Assembly (NCBI RefSeq): GCF_001187505.1
Contig: NZ_CP012150.1
Location: 1,984,001 to 2,048,000, forward strand
Reading direction: 5' to 3'
Source of the DNA: Mycolicibacterium goodii
GTDB lineage: Bacteria > Actinomycetota > Actinomycetes > Mycobacteriales > Mycobacteriaceae
DNA length: 64,000 nt
The notes under the pieces were generated by a model. The model worked only from the letters and a program-made list of their open reading frames with translations. It had not been told where the DNA came from and did not search any database. Position numbers and translations under genes: made by a program. Shown here one piece after another: positions 54,961 through 63,555 of the stretch. Position 1 is the first letter of the stretch. Every line of letters starts with the position of its first letter.

Positions 54961-55596
54961 TTACAGCGCCAGCCCCCTGATCGACCACACCGTGAGATAG
55001 GCGAGCCCGAAGAACGCCGCGACGGCGATCGCCACACCGGTCGACTGCACATAGGCCAGCGGGGCGCGCATCCAGTCGAACGTGGCGGCGACCACCGCGT
55101 TGGGTTGGGTGACCAGATCCCAGGAGTTCCACCGCTGGAAGCGGCCGATCACCACACCGATCGCGCACAGTCCCACCGACAACACGGCGGCCAACCATCC
55201 CCAGATCCCGCCGAACTCACGCGCGATGCGAGTGTGGACGAGCAGCAGCGACACCACTCCGAGCAGGATGCCGGTCCAGGCGGCGAACCCGTACTGCAGC
55301 ACGTGACGCCACAACTCGTATCCCTCGCCGAGGTGCACCAGATCGGTCACCAGGTACGGCGCGTTCGGCAGGAACGCCAACCAGACCAGGCCCAGCGGAA
55401 CCAGCCAGAACCGCCGCTCCGCCAGATCGAAGGCCACCGCGCACAGCATGGGAATCCAGGCCAGGAACAGGTTCCACACCAGGAACTTCGTCGGATAGGA
55501 CAGCGGAGCGGCGGGATCGGTGAACCCCAGCGCCAGGGTCAGGGCCGTCGTCGCCGCCAGCGACATGATCAGCAGGAACCCGCGCGCCTCGGTCAT
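54961..55596 (-). CDS. DUF1361 membrane protein
   Basis: A 211-residue integral membrane protein with about seven helices. The conserved DUF1361 patterns are KFLVWNLFLAWIPMLCAVAF, LAFLPNAPYLVTDLVHL and WNSWDLV. ATG 55596 trims a polar N-terminal tail. It is convergent with the DUF35 gene, 5 bp apart. The function of the family is unknown. Confidence 0.85.
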   Translation of the reverse strand: MTEARGFLLIMSLAATTALTLALGFTDPAAPLSYPTKFLVWNLFLAWIPMLCAVAFDLAERRFWLVPLGLVWLAFLPNAPYLVTDLVHLGEGYELWRHVLQYGFAAWTGILLGVVSLLLVHTRIAREFGGIWGWLAAVLSVGLCAIGVVIGRFQRWNSWDLVTQPNAVVAATFDWMRAPLAYVQSTGVAIAVAAFFGLAYLTVWSIRGLAL

Positions 55597-55633
55597 GGCA
55601 TCAGTTTGCCTGCCTGCATCCGGCGCAGACGAG

Positions 55634-55663
55634 ACGAGGGGCACCCGTTCGGGTGCCCCTCGT
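55634..55663. terminator. Strong hairpin terminator
   Basis: A perfect 14-bp stem, ACGAGGGGCACCCG with CGGGTGCCCCTCGT, and a TT loop. It is 15 bp downstream of the small secreted protein gene on the minus strand. There is no poly-U, as often in mycobacteria. It insulates the gene from DUF1361. Confidence 0.75.
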
Positions 55664-55677
55664 GGATATCCGGAGGA

Positions 55678-55845
55678 TCAGCGGCCGTTACCGAAGGTGG
55701 GCTGCACGGCGCCGACGGTGGCGTGCTGCTGCACATTGTGGACCCAGTCGTGGTGGGCGATGTCGGCCTGGGCGGGTGCTGCCAGGGCGAAGATGGCGGC
55801 CGCGAAGCCGGTGGCGATGGTGGTGGCGAATCCGAACTTCTTCAT
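55678..55845 (-). CDS. Very small secreted protein
   Basis: A 55-residue protein with a Sec signal peptide (MKKFGFATTIATGFAAAIFALAAPAQA, cut after AQA) and a short mature part with two histidine-rich turns (DIAHHDWVHNVQQHATVG). ATG 55845 follows AAAGG. It has its own promoter region (55846-56159 is otherwise free of genes) and its own terminator. The function is unknown; it resembles short mycobacterial exported peptides. Confidence 0.75.
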   Translation of the reverse strand: MKKFGFATTIATGFAAAIFALAAPAQADIAHHDWVHNVQQHATVGAVQPTFGNGR

Positions 55846-56159
55846 GATTCGAGCCTTTCTGTGTCGATGGCCTGACTCGGTTGCCTGTTGCAACGACGAC
55901 CCGGCCCGGGCAATTTCGGTTGGCAGTGATTGAGCGTGAGATGGCAGCAATTCGCCGACACTCGGTAGGCAACACCACCTGCGCCGCGCCCGGAGCGGAC
56001 TCGAATCGGCTTGGCCCACAACGGATCACAGAGGACAAGGAGGGTGATGTGATCGAGGGCACGTGATCACCCGGGCGCGCCCCGCGCAGTGATTGCGGGC
56101 ACACGCCACCACGTAGAATCGGCGATTCAGGCGTGGAGCGATCGAGATTGGGGTGCGGC

Positions 56160-56963
56160 ATGGCCGGACGTGGGCAGGGGTCCGACTTTGTCGAGGCGCT
56201 GGCGAGAGGCCTGGACATACTGACCTGCTTCTCGGCCGAGCGTCCCGCGCTCACCTTGAGTGAGGTGGCGGCAGCGACCGGGTTGGCCCGCCCGACTGCG
56301 CGGCGGCTGTTGTTGACGCTGGAGGAGCTCGGCTACACCCGCGCTGTGGGGAATCAGTACGCGTTGACGCCGCGTGTGCTCGCGCTCGGAATGGCATACA
56401 TCGGGTCCCTGAACCTCTGGGACATCGCCCGCCCCCACATGGAACGCCTCGTCGCGGCCACCGGCGAGTCGTCGTCGATCTCACAGCTCGATGAGGGTGA
56501 CATCGTCTACGTCGCCCGGGTCGCGGTGCCCAAGCTGATCACGCTCCGGGTAGAGATCGGGACGCGGTTCCCGGCGCCCTACACCTCGCAGGGCAAAGTC
56601 CTGCTGGCAGCGCTGGAACCCGACGAGCTGCAGGCCGCGTTGGCCGCGCCGAGCCGTTCGGGTCTGCCCGCCCGCGAACCCCTGGACAACAAACAGTTGA
56701 TCCGCGAGCTGGGCGAGGTCCGCGCGCGCGGCTGGGCGGTGGCCGATGAGGAACTGGCTCCCGGCATCCGGTCGGTGGCGGTGCCCCTGCGGGACGGTGC
56801 AGGGAGCGTGCGGGCCGCCATGAATGTGACGGTGCATGCGGCCGAGACGAGCCTGGAGAAGCTGACGAACGAGCACCTGCCGCTGTTGTTGCGTGCGGCG
56901 GGCGACATCTCGGCCGACTGGGCCCTGGTGCAGTCCCGGCCACAGAAACACGTGTCCGCTTGA
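56160..56963 (+). CDS. IclR-family regulator
   Basis: A 267-residue IclR regulator. The HTH is LSEVAAATGLARPTARRLLLTLEELGYTR, followed by the effector domain with SSSISQLDEGDIVYVAR and PAPYTSQGKVLLAAL, and the C-terminal GIRSVAVPLRDGAG. It resembles PcaR/PobR-type regulators of acid catabolism. ATG 56160 follows GGGGTG; an upstream GTG is possible. It precedes the CoA-transferase on the same strand. Confidence 0.9.
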   Translation: MAGRGQGSDFVEALARGLDILTCFSAERPALTLSEVAAATGLARPTARRLLLTLEELGYTRAVGNQYALTPRVLALGMAYIGSLNLWDIARPHMERLVAATGESSSISQLDEGDIVYVARVAVPKLITLRVEIGTRFPAPYTSQGKVLLAALEPDELQAALAAPSRSGLPAREPLDNKQLIRELGEVRARGWAVADEELAPGIRSVAVPLRDGAGSVRAAMNVTVHAAETSLEKLTNEHLPLLLRAAGDISADWALVQSRPQKHVSA

Positions 56964-56969
56964 CACCAT

Positions 56970-57005
56970 TGTCCGTCTAGCGGACAGTTGTCCGTATGAC
57001 GGATG
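56970..57005. promoter_or_regulatory. IclR-type operator pair before CoA-transferase
   Basis: Two dyads lie in tandem: TCCGTCTAGCGGA (56972-56984) and TCCGTATGACGGA (56991-57003). The second overlaps the start codon of the CoA-transferase gene. Related dyads lie near 59088 and 59106 before the carrier gene, which suggests that one regulator governs the whole module. Confidence 0.65.
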
Positions 57006-58156
57006 GCGACATGCAGAAGGGGCCGCTGAGCGGTCTCGTGGTGGCAGACTTCTCCCGCGTCCTGGCCGGGCCGTATTGCACGATGCTGCTGGCCGACCTG
57101 GGGGCCGACGTCATCAAGGTCGAGTCACCCGAGGGGGACGACACCCGCCGGTGGGTGCCGCCGACGGACGACCGCGGCGTTGGCACGTACTACCTGTCGG
57201 TCAACCGCAACAAGCGGTCGATCGCACTGGACTTCGACGACCCCGACGACAATGCGGTTGCGCGCGCGCTCGCGGCGCGTGCCGACGTGTTCATCCACAA
57301 CTTCCGGCCGGGCGGCCTGAGGCGGTTCGGGCTGGACTACGACGCGGTCCGTGCGGTCAACCCGGGTGTCGTGTACTGCTCGATCAGCGGCTTCGGATCC
57401 GCGGGCGGCGCCTCGCTACCGGGTTACGACCTCCTGGTACAGGGGGTTTCGGGCCTGATGAGCCTGACGGGAGCACCGGATGGGTCACCGTACCGCGCCG
57501 GGGTCGCGGTGTTCGACGTGATGGCCGGGTTGCACTCGACGATCGGGATCCTGGCCGCGCTGCGACACCGGGACCGAAACGGGCAGGGCCAGCACGTCGA
57601 GATCAATCTGTTGTCGACCGCGCTGTCGGCGTTGGTGAACCAGACATCGGCGTACGTGGCGGGCGGCGTGGTCCCGACCCGGATGGGCAACGCCCACCTG
57701 AGCCTGTACCCTTATGAGCCGATGCCGACGGGCGACGGCGACCTGATCATCGCGGCAGGAAACGACCGGCAGTTCCGGAAACTGGTGGAAGCGTTGGGAG
57801 TTCCCGAACTCGCCGACGACGAGCAGTTCGCCACTGTCGCGGCCCGCAACAACAACCGGGTCGATCTGCGGCCGCTGCTGGAAAAGCGGCTCGCGACCGC
57901 ATCGGCGCAGGAGTGGTTCCGCACCTTGTCCGGCGTGGGAGTGCCGTGCGCACCGATCAACGATGTCCGCGGCGGGGTGGAACTCGCCGACGAACTCGGC
58001 CTTCAACCCGTCGTCGAGGTGGGCGGGGTCAACACCATCCGTCATCCGATCCGGCTGTCGGAGACACCGGCCCGCTACGACCTCGCCCCACCGGCCATCG
58101 GCGAACACAGCGGCGAGATCCGGGAGTGGATCACCTCGGAAGGAGCGACCCGATGA
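56996..58156 (+). CDS. CaiB/BaiF CoA-transferase
   Basis: A 386-residue family III CoA-transferase: LSGLVVADFSRVLAGPYCTMLLADLGADVIKVESPEGD, catalytic Asp in PGYDLLVQGVSGLMSLTG, and RNKRSIALDF. It likely activates the substrate of the adjacent lyase to its CoA ester. The stop overlaps the next start (ATGA). The operator dyad covers the initiation codon. Confidence 0.91.
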   Translation: MTDGDMQKGPLSGLVVADFSRVLAGPYCTMLLADLGADVIKVESPEGDDTRRWVPPTDDRGVGTYYLSVNRNKRSIALDFDDPDDNAVARALAARADVFIHNFRPGGLRRFGLDYDAVRAVNPGVVYCSISGFGSAGGASLPGYDLLVQGVSGLMSLTGAPDGSPYRAGVAVFDVMAGLHSTIGILAALRHRDRNGQGQHVEINLLSTALSALVNQTSAYVAGGVVPTRMGNAHLSLYPYEPMPTGDGDLIIAAGNDRQFRKLVEALGVPELADDEQFATVAARNNNRVDLRPLLEKRLATASAQEWFRTLSGVGVPCAPINDVRGGVELADELGLQPVVEVGGVNTIRHPIRLSETPARYDLAPPAIGEHSGEIREWITSEGATR

Positions 58157-58917
58157 CCCAGATGGCGAAGTACCCGACAGCGCTGGGCGTCTCGACGAAA
58201 GACACCATCAGCCTCATGGGGCACGACCTGCCGAACGAGCTGATCGGACAGATCAGCTTCGGGGAGCTGGCCTTTCGCCTCATCACCCTGCGGGAACCCA
58301 GCCGTGGCCAGCTCCGGGTGTTCGAGGCCGTGCTGACCGCCCTGGCCGATCACGGTTTCACGCCGACCGCGCTGGCGGCGCGGTTGACGTACCTGAGTGC
58401 ACCCGAGGCCCTGCAGGGCGCGCTCGCCGCGGGCCTGCTCGGCGGTGGGTCGCGGTTCCTCGGTGTCAGCGAGGACACGGCTAAGTTCCTGCAGCAGGCC
58501 CTCGCCACGGTCGGTGAGATGCCGACGAGCCCGGAAGGCTGGGACGACGTCGCGATGAAAGCAATTGCCGCACACCAGGGTTTCATCCCCGGCCTCGGGC
58601 ATCACCTGCACAAGGACGGCGATCCACGCACACCGGTACTGATCGGCATCGCACGTGAAGAGGGATGCTACGGACCGCACCTGGCGTTGCTGGAGGCGGT
58701 GGGGCGGGTGGCGCCGAAGAAGTTGCCGGTGAACGGCGCAGGCACCTGCGGCGCCGCGCTGGCCGACATCGGCATCCCGGTGGAGTTGTGCCGGGGCGTC
58801 GCGCTGCTGGCCCGTACCGCGGGTCTGCTGGGCCATCTGGCCGAGGAACTGCGCTCACCCATCGCGCGAACCGTCTTCGACGAAGTCGAGTCCAACGCCG
58901 TGTATCGGTCACCGTAG
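58153..58917 (+). CDS. Citrate-synthase-like lyase (short form)
   Basis: A 254-residue citrate synthase-superfamily protein, about 60% of the length of normal citrate synthase. The catalytic C-terminal segment is GLGHHLHKDGDPRTP (substrate His and DPR Arg), with LGGGSRFLG and LPVNGAGTCGAALADIGIP. Short members such as citryl-CoA lyases cleave 3-hydroxyacyl-CoA-type citrate relatives. Next to a CaiB CoA-transferase it probably splits an activated tricarboxylic or branched acid-CoA to acetyl-CoA and an oxoacid. It is translationally coupled to the CoA-transferase. The substrate is unproven. Confidence 0.85.
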   Translation: MTQMAKYPTALGVSTKDTISLMGHDLPNELIGQISFGELAFRLITLREPSRGQLRVFEAVLTALADHGFTPTALAARLTYLSAPEALQGALAAGLLGGGSRFLGVSEDTAKFLQQALATVGEMPTSPEGWDDVAMKAIAAHQGFIPGLGHHLHKDGDPRTPVLIGIAREEGCYGPHLALLEAVGRVAPKKLPVNGAGTCGAALADIGIPVELCRGVALLARTAGLLGHLAEELRSPIARTVFDEVESNAVYRSP

Positions 58918-59172
58918 ACGGCGTTCTTCTGACACCCCGGTGCGAATCGTCGTACCGGGGCATCGTCGTACGGTCTCGTCCGTATCCGGAAGCGGTACCG
59001 AGATCCATGCCGCCGCAACACTTTTGGCGGTGCTCAGGAGGCACCGGCTCTTGACAGTGATCCGGACCACTGAGAGGATCGTGACCGTCATACGGTCACT
59101 TATCCGTATAGCGGTCAATCGACGGGCTGCACGCGCCGAGCGGACCGCCCACCACAGAGATGGGGAGAAAGC
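58918..59172. promoter_or_regulatory. Promoter region with operator dyads before Nramp-like gene
   Basis: A 255-bp gap. ACCGTCATACGGT (59088-59100) and a related TCCGTATAGCGGT (59106-59118) match the dyads before the CoA-transferase (consensus TCCGTnTnnCGGA in either orientation). A further TCCGTATCCGGA is at 58979-58990. No gene is seen. Confidence 0.55.
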
Positions 59173-60453
59173 GTGGTCGGAACCAAGGAAGATGTCCGCC
59201 GCAGGGGCGCCGGCCTGTGGCACACGATCGCCCTGTTCGGGCCGGGGCTCGCACTGGCGGCGACAAGTGTCGGTGCCGGTGACATGGTCAGCACCCTGGA
59301 AGGGGCCGGATCGTTCGGCATGGGCCTCGTCTGGGTCGCGGTCGTCGGCGTCCTGATCAAGTTCGTCCTCACCGAGGCCAGCGGACGCCTGCAACTCGCC
59401 GGGCCGACGACACTGCTCTCCAAGATCGGTTCCGTCCACATCGCTTTCGCGTGGCTGTTCCTGATCGTCGTGCTCGTCATGACAACGCTGTACGGTGCGG
59501 CGCTGGGCTCGGTGGCGGCGCTCGCGCTCAAGATGATGATCCCCGCGTTGCCCATCATCCCCACCACCGTCGCGATGGTCCTGGTCTCCGGCGCGATCGT
59601 CTACGTCGGCAAATGGGAACGCTTCGAGAAATACATGGTCGCATTCGCGGTGGTGATGTTCCTCGGCGTCATCGTGATGGCGGTGGTCGCGGCCGGCGCC
59701 ATGGAAGACCCGTCGACAATCGTTGACTCGCTGCGGATCTCGATCCCCGACGGCTCGATGCCCGCGGCGCTGGCGATGATCGGCGGTGTCGGTGGATCCG
59801 CGACCATCGCCATCTACGCCTACTGGGTCCGCGACAAGGGATGGACCACCACCGATCAGCTGCGTTCGATGCGCAAAGACGCCGCGCTGAGCTATGTGGC
59901 CGTCCTGGTGTTCATGGTGTCGATGAGCGTGGTCGGCACGGCACTTGTCTTCGGAACCGGTATGTCGCTGTCGGGACCCGCCGAGCTGGAGGCGCTGGGC
60001 GGCCCACTCGGCGCCGCGTTCGGCGAGGTGGTGAAGGTCGGTTTCTTCGTCACCTTCTTCGTTGTGGTCTTCTCCTCGCTCGTCGGCGGCTTCAACGGGT
60101 TCTGCTACATGCTCTCCGACTGCATCCGCGTGGTGCGCCGGGTGCCCGACGCGGATGCCGACCGCTACATCCGGCCGCAGGGCCGCCTGTTCAACCTGGT
60201 GCTGGCCGGGCAGGTGATCGCACCCCTGGTGATCATGTTCACCGGCCGTCCGGTCCAGCTGGTGCTCGCCTACGCGATATCCGGTGCGTTCTTCCTGCCG
60301 GTGCTGATCGTGGCCTTCCTGATCCTGCTCAACCGCAAGTCGGTGCCTGCGCAGCTGCGAAACAGGTTGGCGGTCAACGTGGTACTGGGACTGTCCCTGC
60401 TGCTGTTCGGGTGGCTCGCGGTGACCGACCTGATCGGGCGCATCGCGGGCTGA
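59173..60453 (+). CDS. Nramp-like transporter without the canonical metal motif
   Basis: A 426-residue membrane protein with about 11 helices and the Nramp/LeuT-type fold. In helix 1 the usual DPGN metal-binding motif is replaced by GAGD (residues 34-37, LALAATSVGAGDMVS). In helix 6 the usual MPH segment reads ATIAIYAY (about 209-216). Such non-canonical Nramp relatives may carry Mg2+ or something other than Mn2+/Fe2+. GTG 59173 follows GGGGAGAAA. It shares operators with the CoA-transferase module, so it may import the acid or its metal complex. Confidence 0.85.
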   Translation: MVGTKEDVRRRGAGLWHTIALFGPGLALAATSVGAGDMVSTLEGAGSFGMGLVWVAVVGVLIKFVLTEASGRLQLAGPTTLLSKIGSVHIAFAWLFLIVVLVMTTLYGAALGSVAALALKMMIPALPIIPTTVAMVLVSGAIVYVGKWERFEKYMVAFAVVMFLGVIVMAVVAAGAMEDPSTIVDSLRISIPDGSMPAALAMIGGVGGSATIAIYAYWVRDKGWTTTDQLRSMRKDAALSYVAVLVFMVSMSVVGTALVFGTGMSLSGPAELEALGGPLGAAFGEVVKVGFFVTFFVVVFSSLVGGFNGFCYMLSDCIRVVRRVPDADADRYIRPQGRLFNLVLAGQVIAPLVIMFTGRPVQLVLAYAISGAFFLPVLIVAFLILLNRKSVPAQLRNRLAVNVVLGLSLLLFGWLAVTDLIGRIAG

Positions 60454-60466
60454 GCCCGATCAGGTC
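60427..60466. terminator. Bidirectional hairpin between Nramp-like and nagB genes
   Basis: GACCTGATCGGGC and GCCCGATCAGGTC form a perfect 13-bp stem with a 14-nt loop. The element covers the stop codon of the plus-strand carrier and reaches the 3' end of nagB, so it can serve both convergent genes. Confidence 0.6.
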
Positions 60467-61235
60467 ACCGATGGCCGGACGGCGAGACCAGACGCGACGC
60501 GGCTGCGACATCGAGGGTGACGCGCACGTCGGCATGGCGCTGCAGGACGCTGGCCGGGCACTGCTCGGTGACCGGGCCGTACAGCGCCCGGGCGACCGCG
60601 TCGGCCTTCTCCTCCCCGGCGGCGATGAGCTCGATCTGCCGGGCCCGCATGATGGTCGCGAGTCCCTGCGTCAGGCATTCGGGCGGCACCGAAGCAGCGT
60701 CGGTGAAGAACCGCGCGTTGGCTTTTCGGGTGGACTCGGTGAGGCGGGCCCGGTGCGTGGTCGAGGCGAACGGCGTGCCGGGCTCGTTGAAGCCGATGTG
60801 CCCGTTGCGCCCGATACCCAGGATCTGCAGATCGACACCCGTTGCGGCCAGGAACCTCTCATAGGCCCCGGCGGCCCGGTCCGGGTCGGCCGCGGTGCCG
60901 TCGGGGACCCGCAACATCGCGGGGTCGACGTGCAGCGGCTCGACGAGGGCATGTTCCAACACGGTCCGGTAGGACTGCGGGTGATGCGGTGGGAGACCCA
61001 GGTATTCGTCGAGAGCGCACCAGGTGACGCGGGTGACGTTCAGGCCGGCTTCGACGTACCGCGCCAGCGCTGCGTACACCGGCATGGGTGACGAACCGGT
61101 CGCGACGCCGATCACCGCATCGGGTTTGGTGCGGATCAGCGCCGCGATGCGCGTGGCGACCGCCTCGCCGGCGGCCGTGGCATCGGTGGTGACCTCGACG
61201 ACAGGTGGGACGCCAGGTGGGACGACCGGTGTCAT
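60465..61235 (-). CDS. nagB: Glucosamine-6-phosphate deaminase
   Basis: A 256-residue NagB-family deaminase/isomerase: GVATGSSPMPVYAAL, CALDEYLGLPPHHPQSY (Asp of the active site) and ILGIGRNGHIGFNEPGTPFAS (His of the acid/base pair). It converts glucosamine-6-phosphate to fructose-6-phosphate and ammonia. Its start overlaps the GH4 stop (ATGA/GTGA type). It belongs to the amino-sugar/beta-glucoside cluster on the minus strand. Confidence 0.95.
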   Translation of the reverse strand: MTPVVPPGVPPVVEVTTDATAAGEAVATRIAALIRTKPDAVIGVATGSSPMPVYAALARYVEAGLNVTRVTWCALDEYLGLPPHHPQSYRTVLEHALVEPLHVDPAMLRVPDGTAADPDRAAGAYERFLAATGVDLQILGIGRNGHIGFNEPGTPFASTTHRARLTESTRKANARFFTDAASVPPECLTQGLATIMRARQIELIAAGEEKADAVARALYGPVTEQCPASVLQRHADVRVTLDVAAASRLVSPSGHR

Positions 61236-62608
61236 GCCGCCAGTGAGCTCTTCGCCAACACCCGGGCCAGGTCTGGATTGGCGGCGATGTAGCCGGCGAG
61301 CAGCTGGCGGGCCACGGTCACCGAGTCCACCAGCGGATGCAATGCGAACGCCTTGAGCGCCGCATCGGTGGAACCGTCGACTGCTGCCGAAATCGCGTGC
61401 CGCTCGACGGCTTTGACCTGTTGCATGAGGCCGAGCTGGTGCAGGTCGGGCTGGGTCTCGAGGGTGAGCGGGTGTACGCCGTTGGCGTCGACGGTCGTCG
61501 GCACCTCCACCACCGCGTCGGCGGGTAGGCCCGCGATGGTCCCGCGGTTGCGGACGTTGAGGATCATCGTGCGCCGTTCGTCGCGACTGATCGCCGCCAT
61601 CACACCCAGCGCCACGCCCGCGTAGCCGAGGTGCGCCGGGTCGGTCTCGCGTTCGCGTTCGACGGCGGGGGCGCCCTGCACACCGCCCTTGGCCTCGGCC
61701 ATATAGCTCGCGCCGCGCTCGTCGACCGCTTCACCCCACAGTTTGGCCGCGGTGTCGGGATTCTCTGCGGCCGTGGTGAAGAACGTGTTCTGGGTTTCCA
61801 GCAGGAAGTCGCCGCGGGTCTGGGGTGACTCGAGGATGCGGCGTACCGCGTCCCGGTTGAAGTAGTAGTAGTACAGATATTCGTTGGGGATCACGCCGAG
61901 GGAGTGGATCCAGTCGGCGCCGAAGATCTGGGTTTCCTCCATGCGGCTCAACCGGTGCTCGTCGGCGAGCAGGTTGGGCAGCACGTCGACGCCGTCGACC
62001 AGAACGCGTCGCATCCAGCCGAGGTGGTTGAGGCCGACATAGTCCATCTGGATGCGGGTGTGGTCGTAACCCAGCACGCCGGCCACCCTGCGGCCCAAAC
62101 CCGATGGGGTGTCACAGATTCCGAGTGCGCGGTCACCGAGTACGGTCTGCAGCGCCTCGGTGATGATGCCCGCGGGGTTGGTGAAGTTCAGGAAGTATGC
62201 CTGCGGCGCCACCCGCTTGACGGTCTCGGCGATGTCGAGCATCACCGGCACGGTGCGCAGGGCATAGGCGATCCCACCCGGGCCGGTGGTCTCCTGTCCG
62301 AGCACGTTGAGGTCGAGTGCGACGTGCTCGTCGCAGCACCGCTGTTCGACGCCGCCGACCCGGATCGCCGCGAAGACGAAATCCGCGCCCTCCAAGGCGG
62401 GTTCGAGATCGGTGTAGGTGCGCAGAGCCGGTGTGTCCTCGAACCCGCCCGCCAACTGCTCGCAGATGGTGGTGACGGTGGCCAACCGCGACTCGTCGAC
62501 GTCGTAGAGCGCCACTTCGGTCACGCGCGGGGTGCCCTGGTCGCGGATCAGCGCCTGCCAGACATAGGGGGTGCGGAATCCACCACCACCGAGAATGGCG
62601 AGTTTCAT
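61232..62608 (-). CDS. Family 4 glycoside hydrolase (6-phospho-beta-glucosidase)
   Basis: A 458-residue GH4 enzyme. NAD-binding MKLAILGGGGFRTPYVWQAL is at the N-terminus, followed by FVFAAIRVGGVEQRCCDEHVAL and NFTNPAGIITEAL, and metal-binding Cys/His in LGICDTPSGLGRR and GLNHLGW. The family needs NAD+ and Mn2+. It hydrolyses a 6-phospho-glycoside, releasing a sugar phosphate for NagB and glycolysis. It overlaps both neighbours by 4 bp, so the three minus-strand genes form one unit. Confidence 0.93.
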   Translation of the reverse strand: MKLAILGGGGFRTPYVWQALIRDQGTPRVTEVALYDVDESRLATVTTICEQLAGGFEDTPALRTYTDLEPALEGADFVFAAIRVGGVEQRCCDEHVALDLNVLGQETTGPGGIAYALRTVPVMLDIAETVKRVAPQAYFLNFTNPAGIITEALQTVLGDRALGICDTPSGLGRRVAGVLGYDHTRIQMDYVGLNHLGWMRRVLVDGVDVLPNLLADEHRLSRMEETQIFGADWIHSLGVIPNEYLYYYYFNRDAVRRILESPQTRGDFLLETQNTFFTTAAENPDTAAKLWGEAVDERGASYMAEAKGGVQGAPAVERERETDPAHLGYAGVALGVMAAISRDERRTMILNVRNRGTIAGLPADAVVEVPTTVDANGVHPLTLETQPDLHQLGLMQQVKAVERHAISAAVDGSTDAALKAFALHPLVDSVTVARQLLAGYIAANPDLARVLAKSSLAA

Positions 62609-63381
62609 GCGACTATGACCTTCCTGCCTGCCTCACGGCGCTTGGCGATTTCGTCCTCCGGGGTGCCGGAGGTGGTGATGAGCACGTCGACGTCGTCGAG
62701 GGTGCACAAGCGCAACGCGCCCGAGCCGGGGAACTTGACCTCGCTGGCCAACAGCACAATTCGCTGCGACGCGGCGATCAGTGCCTGCTTGATGGGCGCT
62801 TCGACGGCCATGTTGTCCACCACGCGGCCCCCGCGAACCCCCGTGCAGCTCAGGAACATCAGATCGGCGCTTAGCTGGCCGATGAGCTGTTCGGTGAGCG
62901 GCCCGACCAGCGACTGCTGGTTGCGCCGCAGCACCCCGCCCAGCAGCACCACCTCGACGGTGTCGTCGTCGCGGACCTCGTCGAGCACCGCCAGATTCGA
63001 CGTGATGACCGTGACCGGCCTGCCGCGCAGCTCACGCGCGACCAGCGGGGTGGTCGACCCGATGTCGAGGACGATGACATCACCGTCGGTGACCAGTCGG
63101 GCGGCCTCCGCGGCGATGCGCTTCCGCAGCGCGAAGTCGGGACGGCTCTCGAAGGTGAACGGATCTTCCATGACGCCGGAGTCGGTGATGTTGGCGCGGC
63201 TGCCCGAGGTGAGCATCGCGCCGCCGTACAGCCGCTTCAGACGGCCGGATTCGGCGAGGATGTCGAGGTCGCGACGGATCGTCGACTCGCTGACGCCCAG
63301 CGCCTCGGCGAGCTGGACCACCGACTGCCCGCCGTCGGCGAGCGCGGCGAGTATCCGTTCGTGACGCTCGGCGAGGAACAT
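62605..63381 (-). CDS. DeoR-family regulator
   Basis: A 258-residue DeoR repressor. The HTH is SVVQLAEALGVSESTIRRDLDILAESGRLKRLYGGAML. The DeoRC sugar-phosphate sensor includes VIVLDIGSTTPLVARELRGRPVTVITSNLAVL and FLSCTGVRGGRVVDN. ATG 63381 is used; the longer frame covers the promoter region. It is divergent from the PfkB kinase and likely controls both sides of the cluster in response to a sugar phosphate. Confidence 0.9.
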   Translation of the reverse strand: MFLAERHERILAALADGGQSVVQLAEALGVSESTIRRDLDILAESGRLKRLYGGAMLTSGSRANITDSGVMEDPFTFESRPDFALRKRIAAEAARLVTDGDVIVLDIGSTTPLVARELRGRPVTVITSNLAVLDEVRDDDTVEVVLLGGVLRRNQQSLVGPLTEQLIGQLSADLMFLSCTGVRGGRVVDNMAVEAPIKQALIAASQRIVLLASEVKFPGSGALRLCTLDDVDVLITTSGTPEDEIAKRREAGRKVIVA

Positions 63382-63408
63382 GGGGAGGATCTTACGCAGA
63401 ATCTGACA

Positions 63409-63428
63409 GAGTTTGAGCGAGTCTGAGC
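63409..63428. promoter_or_regulatory. Tandem 10-bp repeats upstream of DeoR gene
   Basis: GAGTTTGAGC is followed directly by GAGTCTGAGC. The tandem repeats are 28 bp upstream of the DeoR start, in the divergent gap with the PfkB gene. DeoR proteins commonly bind direct repeats, so this is a good operator candidate. Confidence 0.55.
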
Positions 63429-63555
63429 ATTTATGGCAGAAGTTTCTCGAAATTACTCCCGGGAGACCGCATTGAAACGTTATCGTCATCCGATACACGC
63501 ACGCTGAACGCAAAAGAACGTCAAACTACGTCAAAGATGTGGAGGGGGCCGCCGC

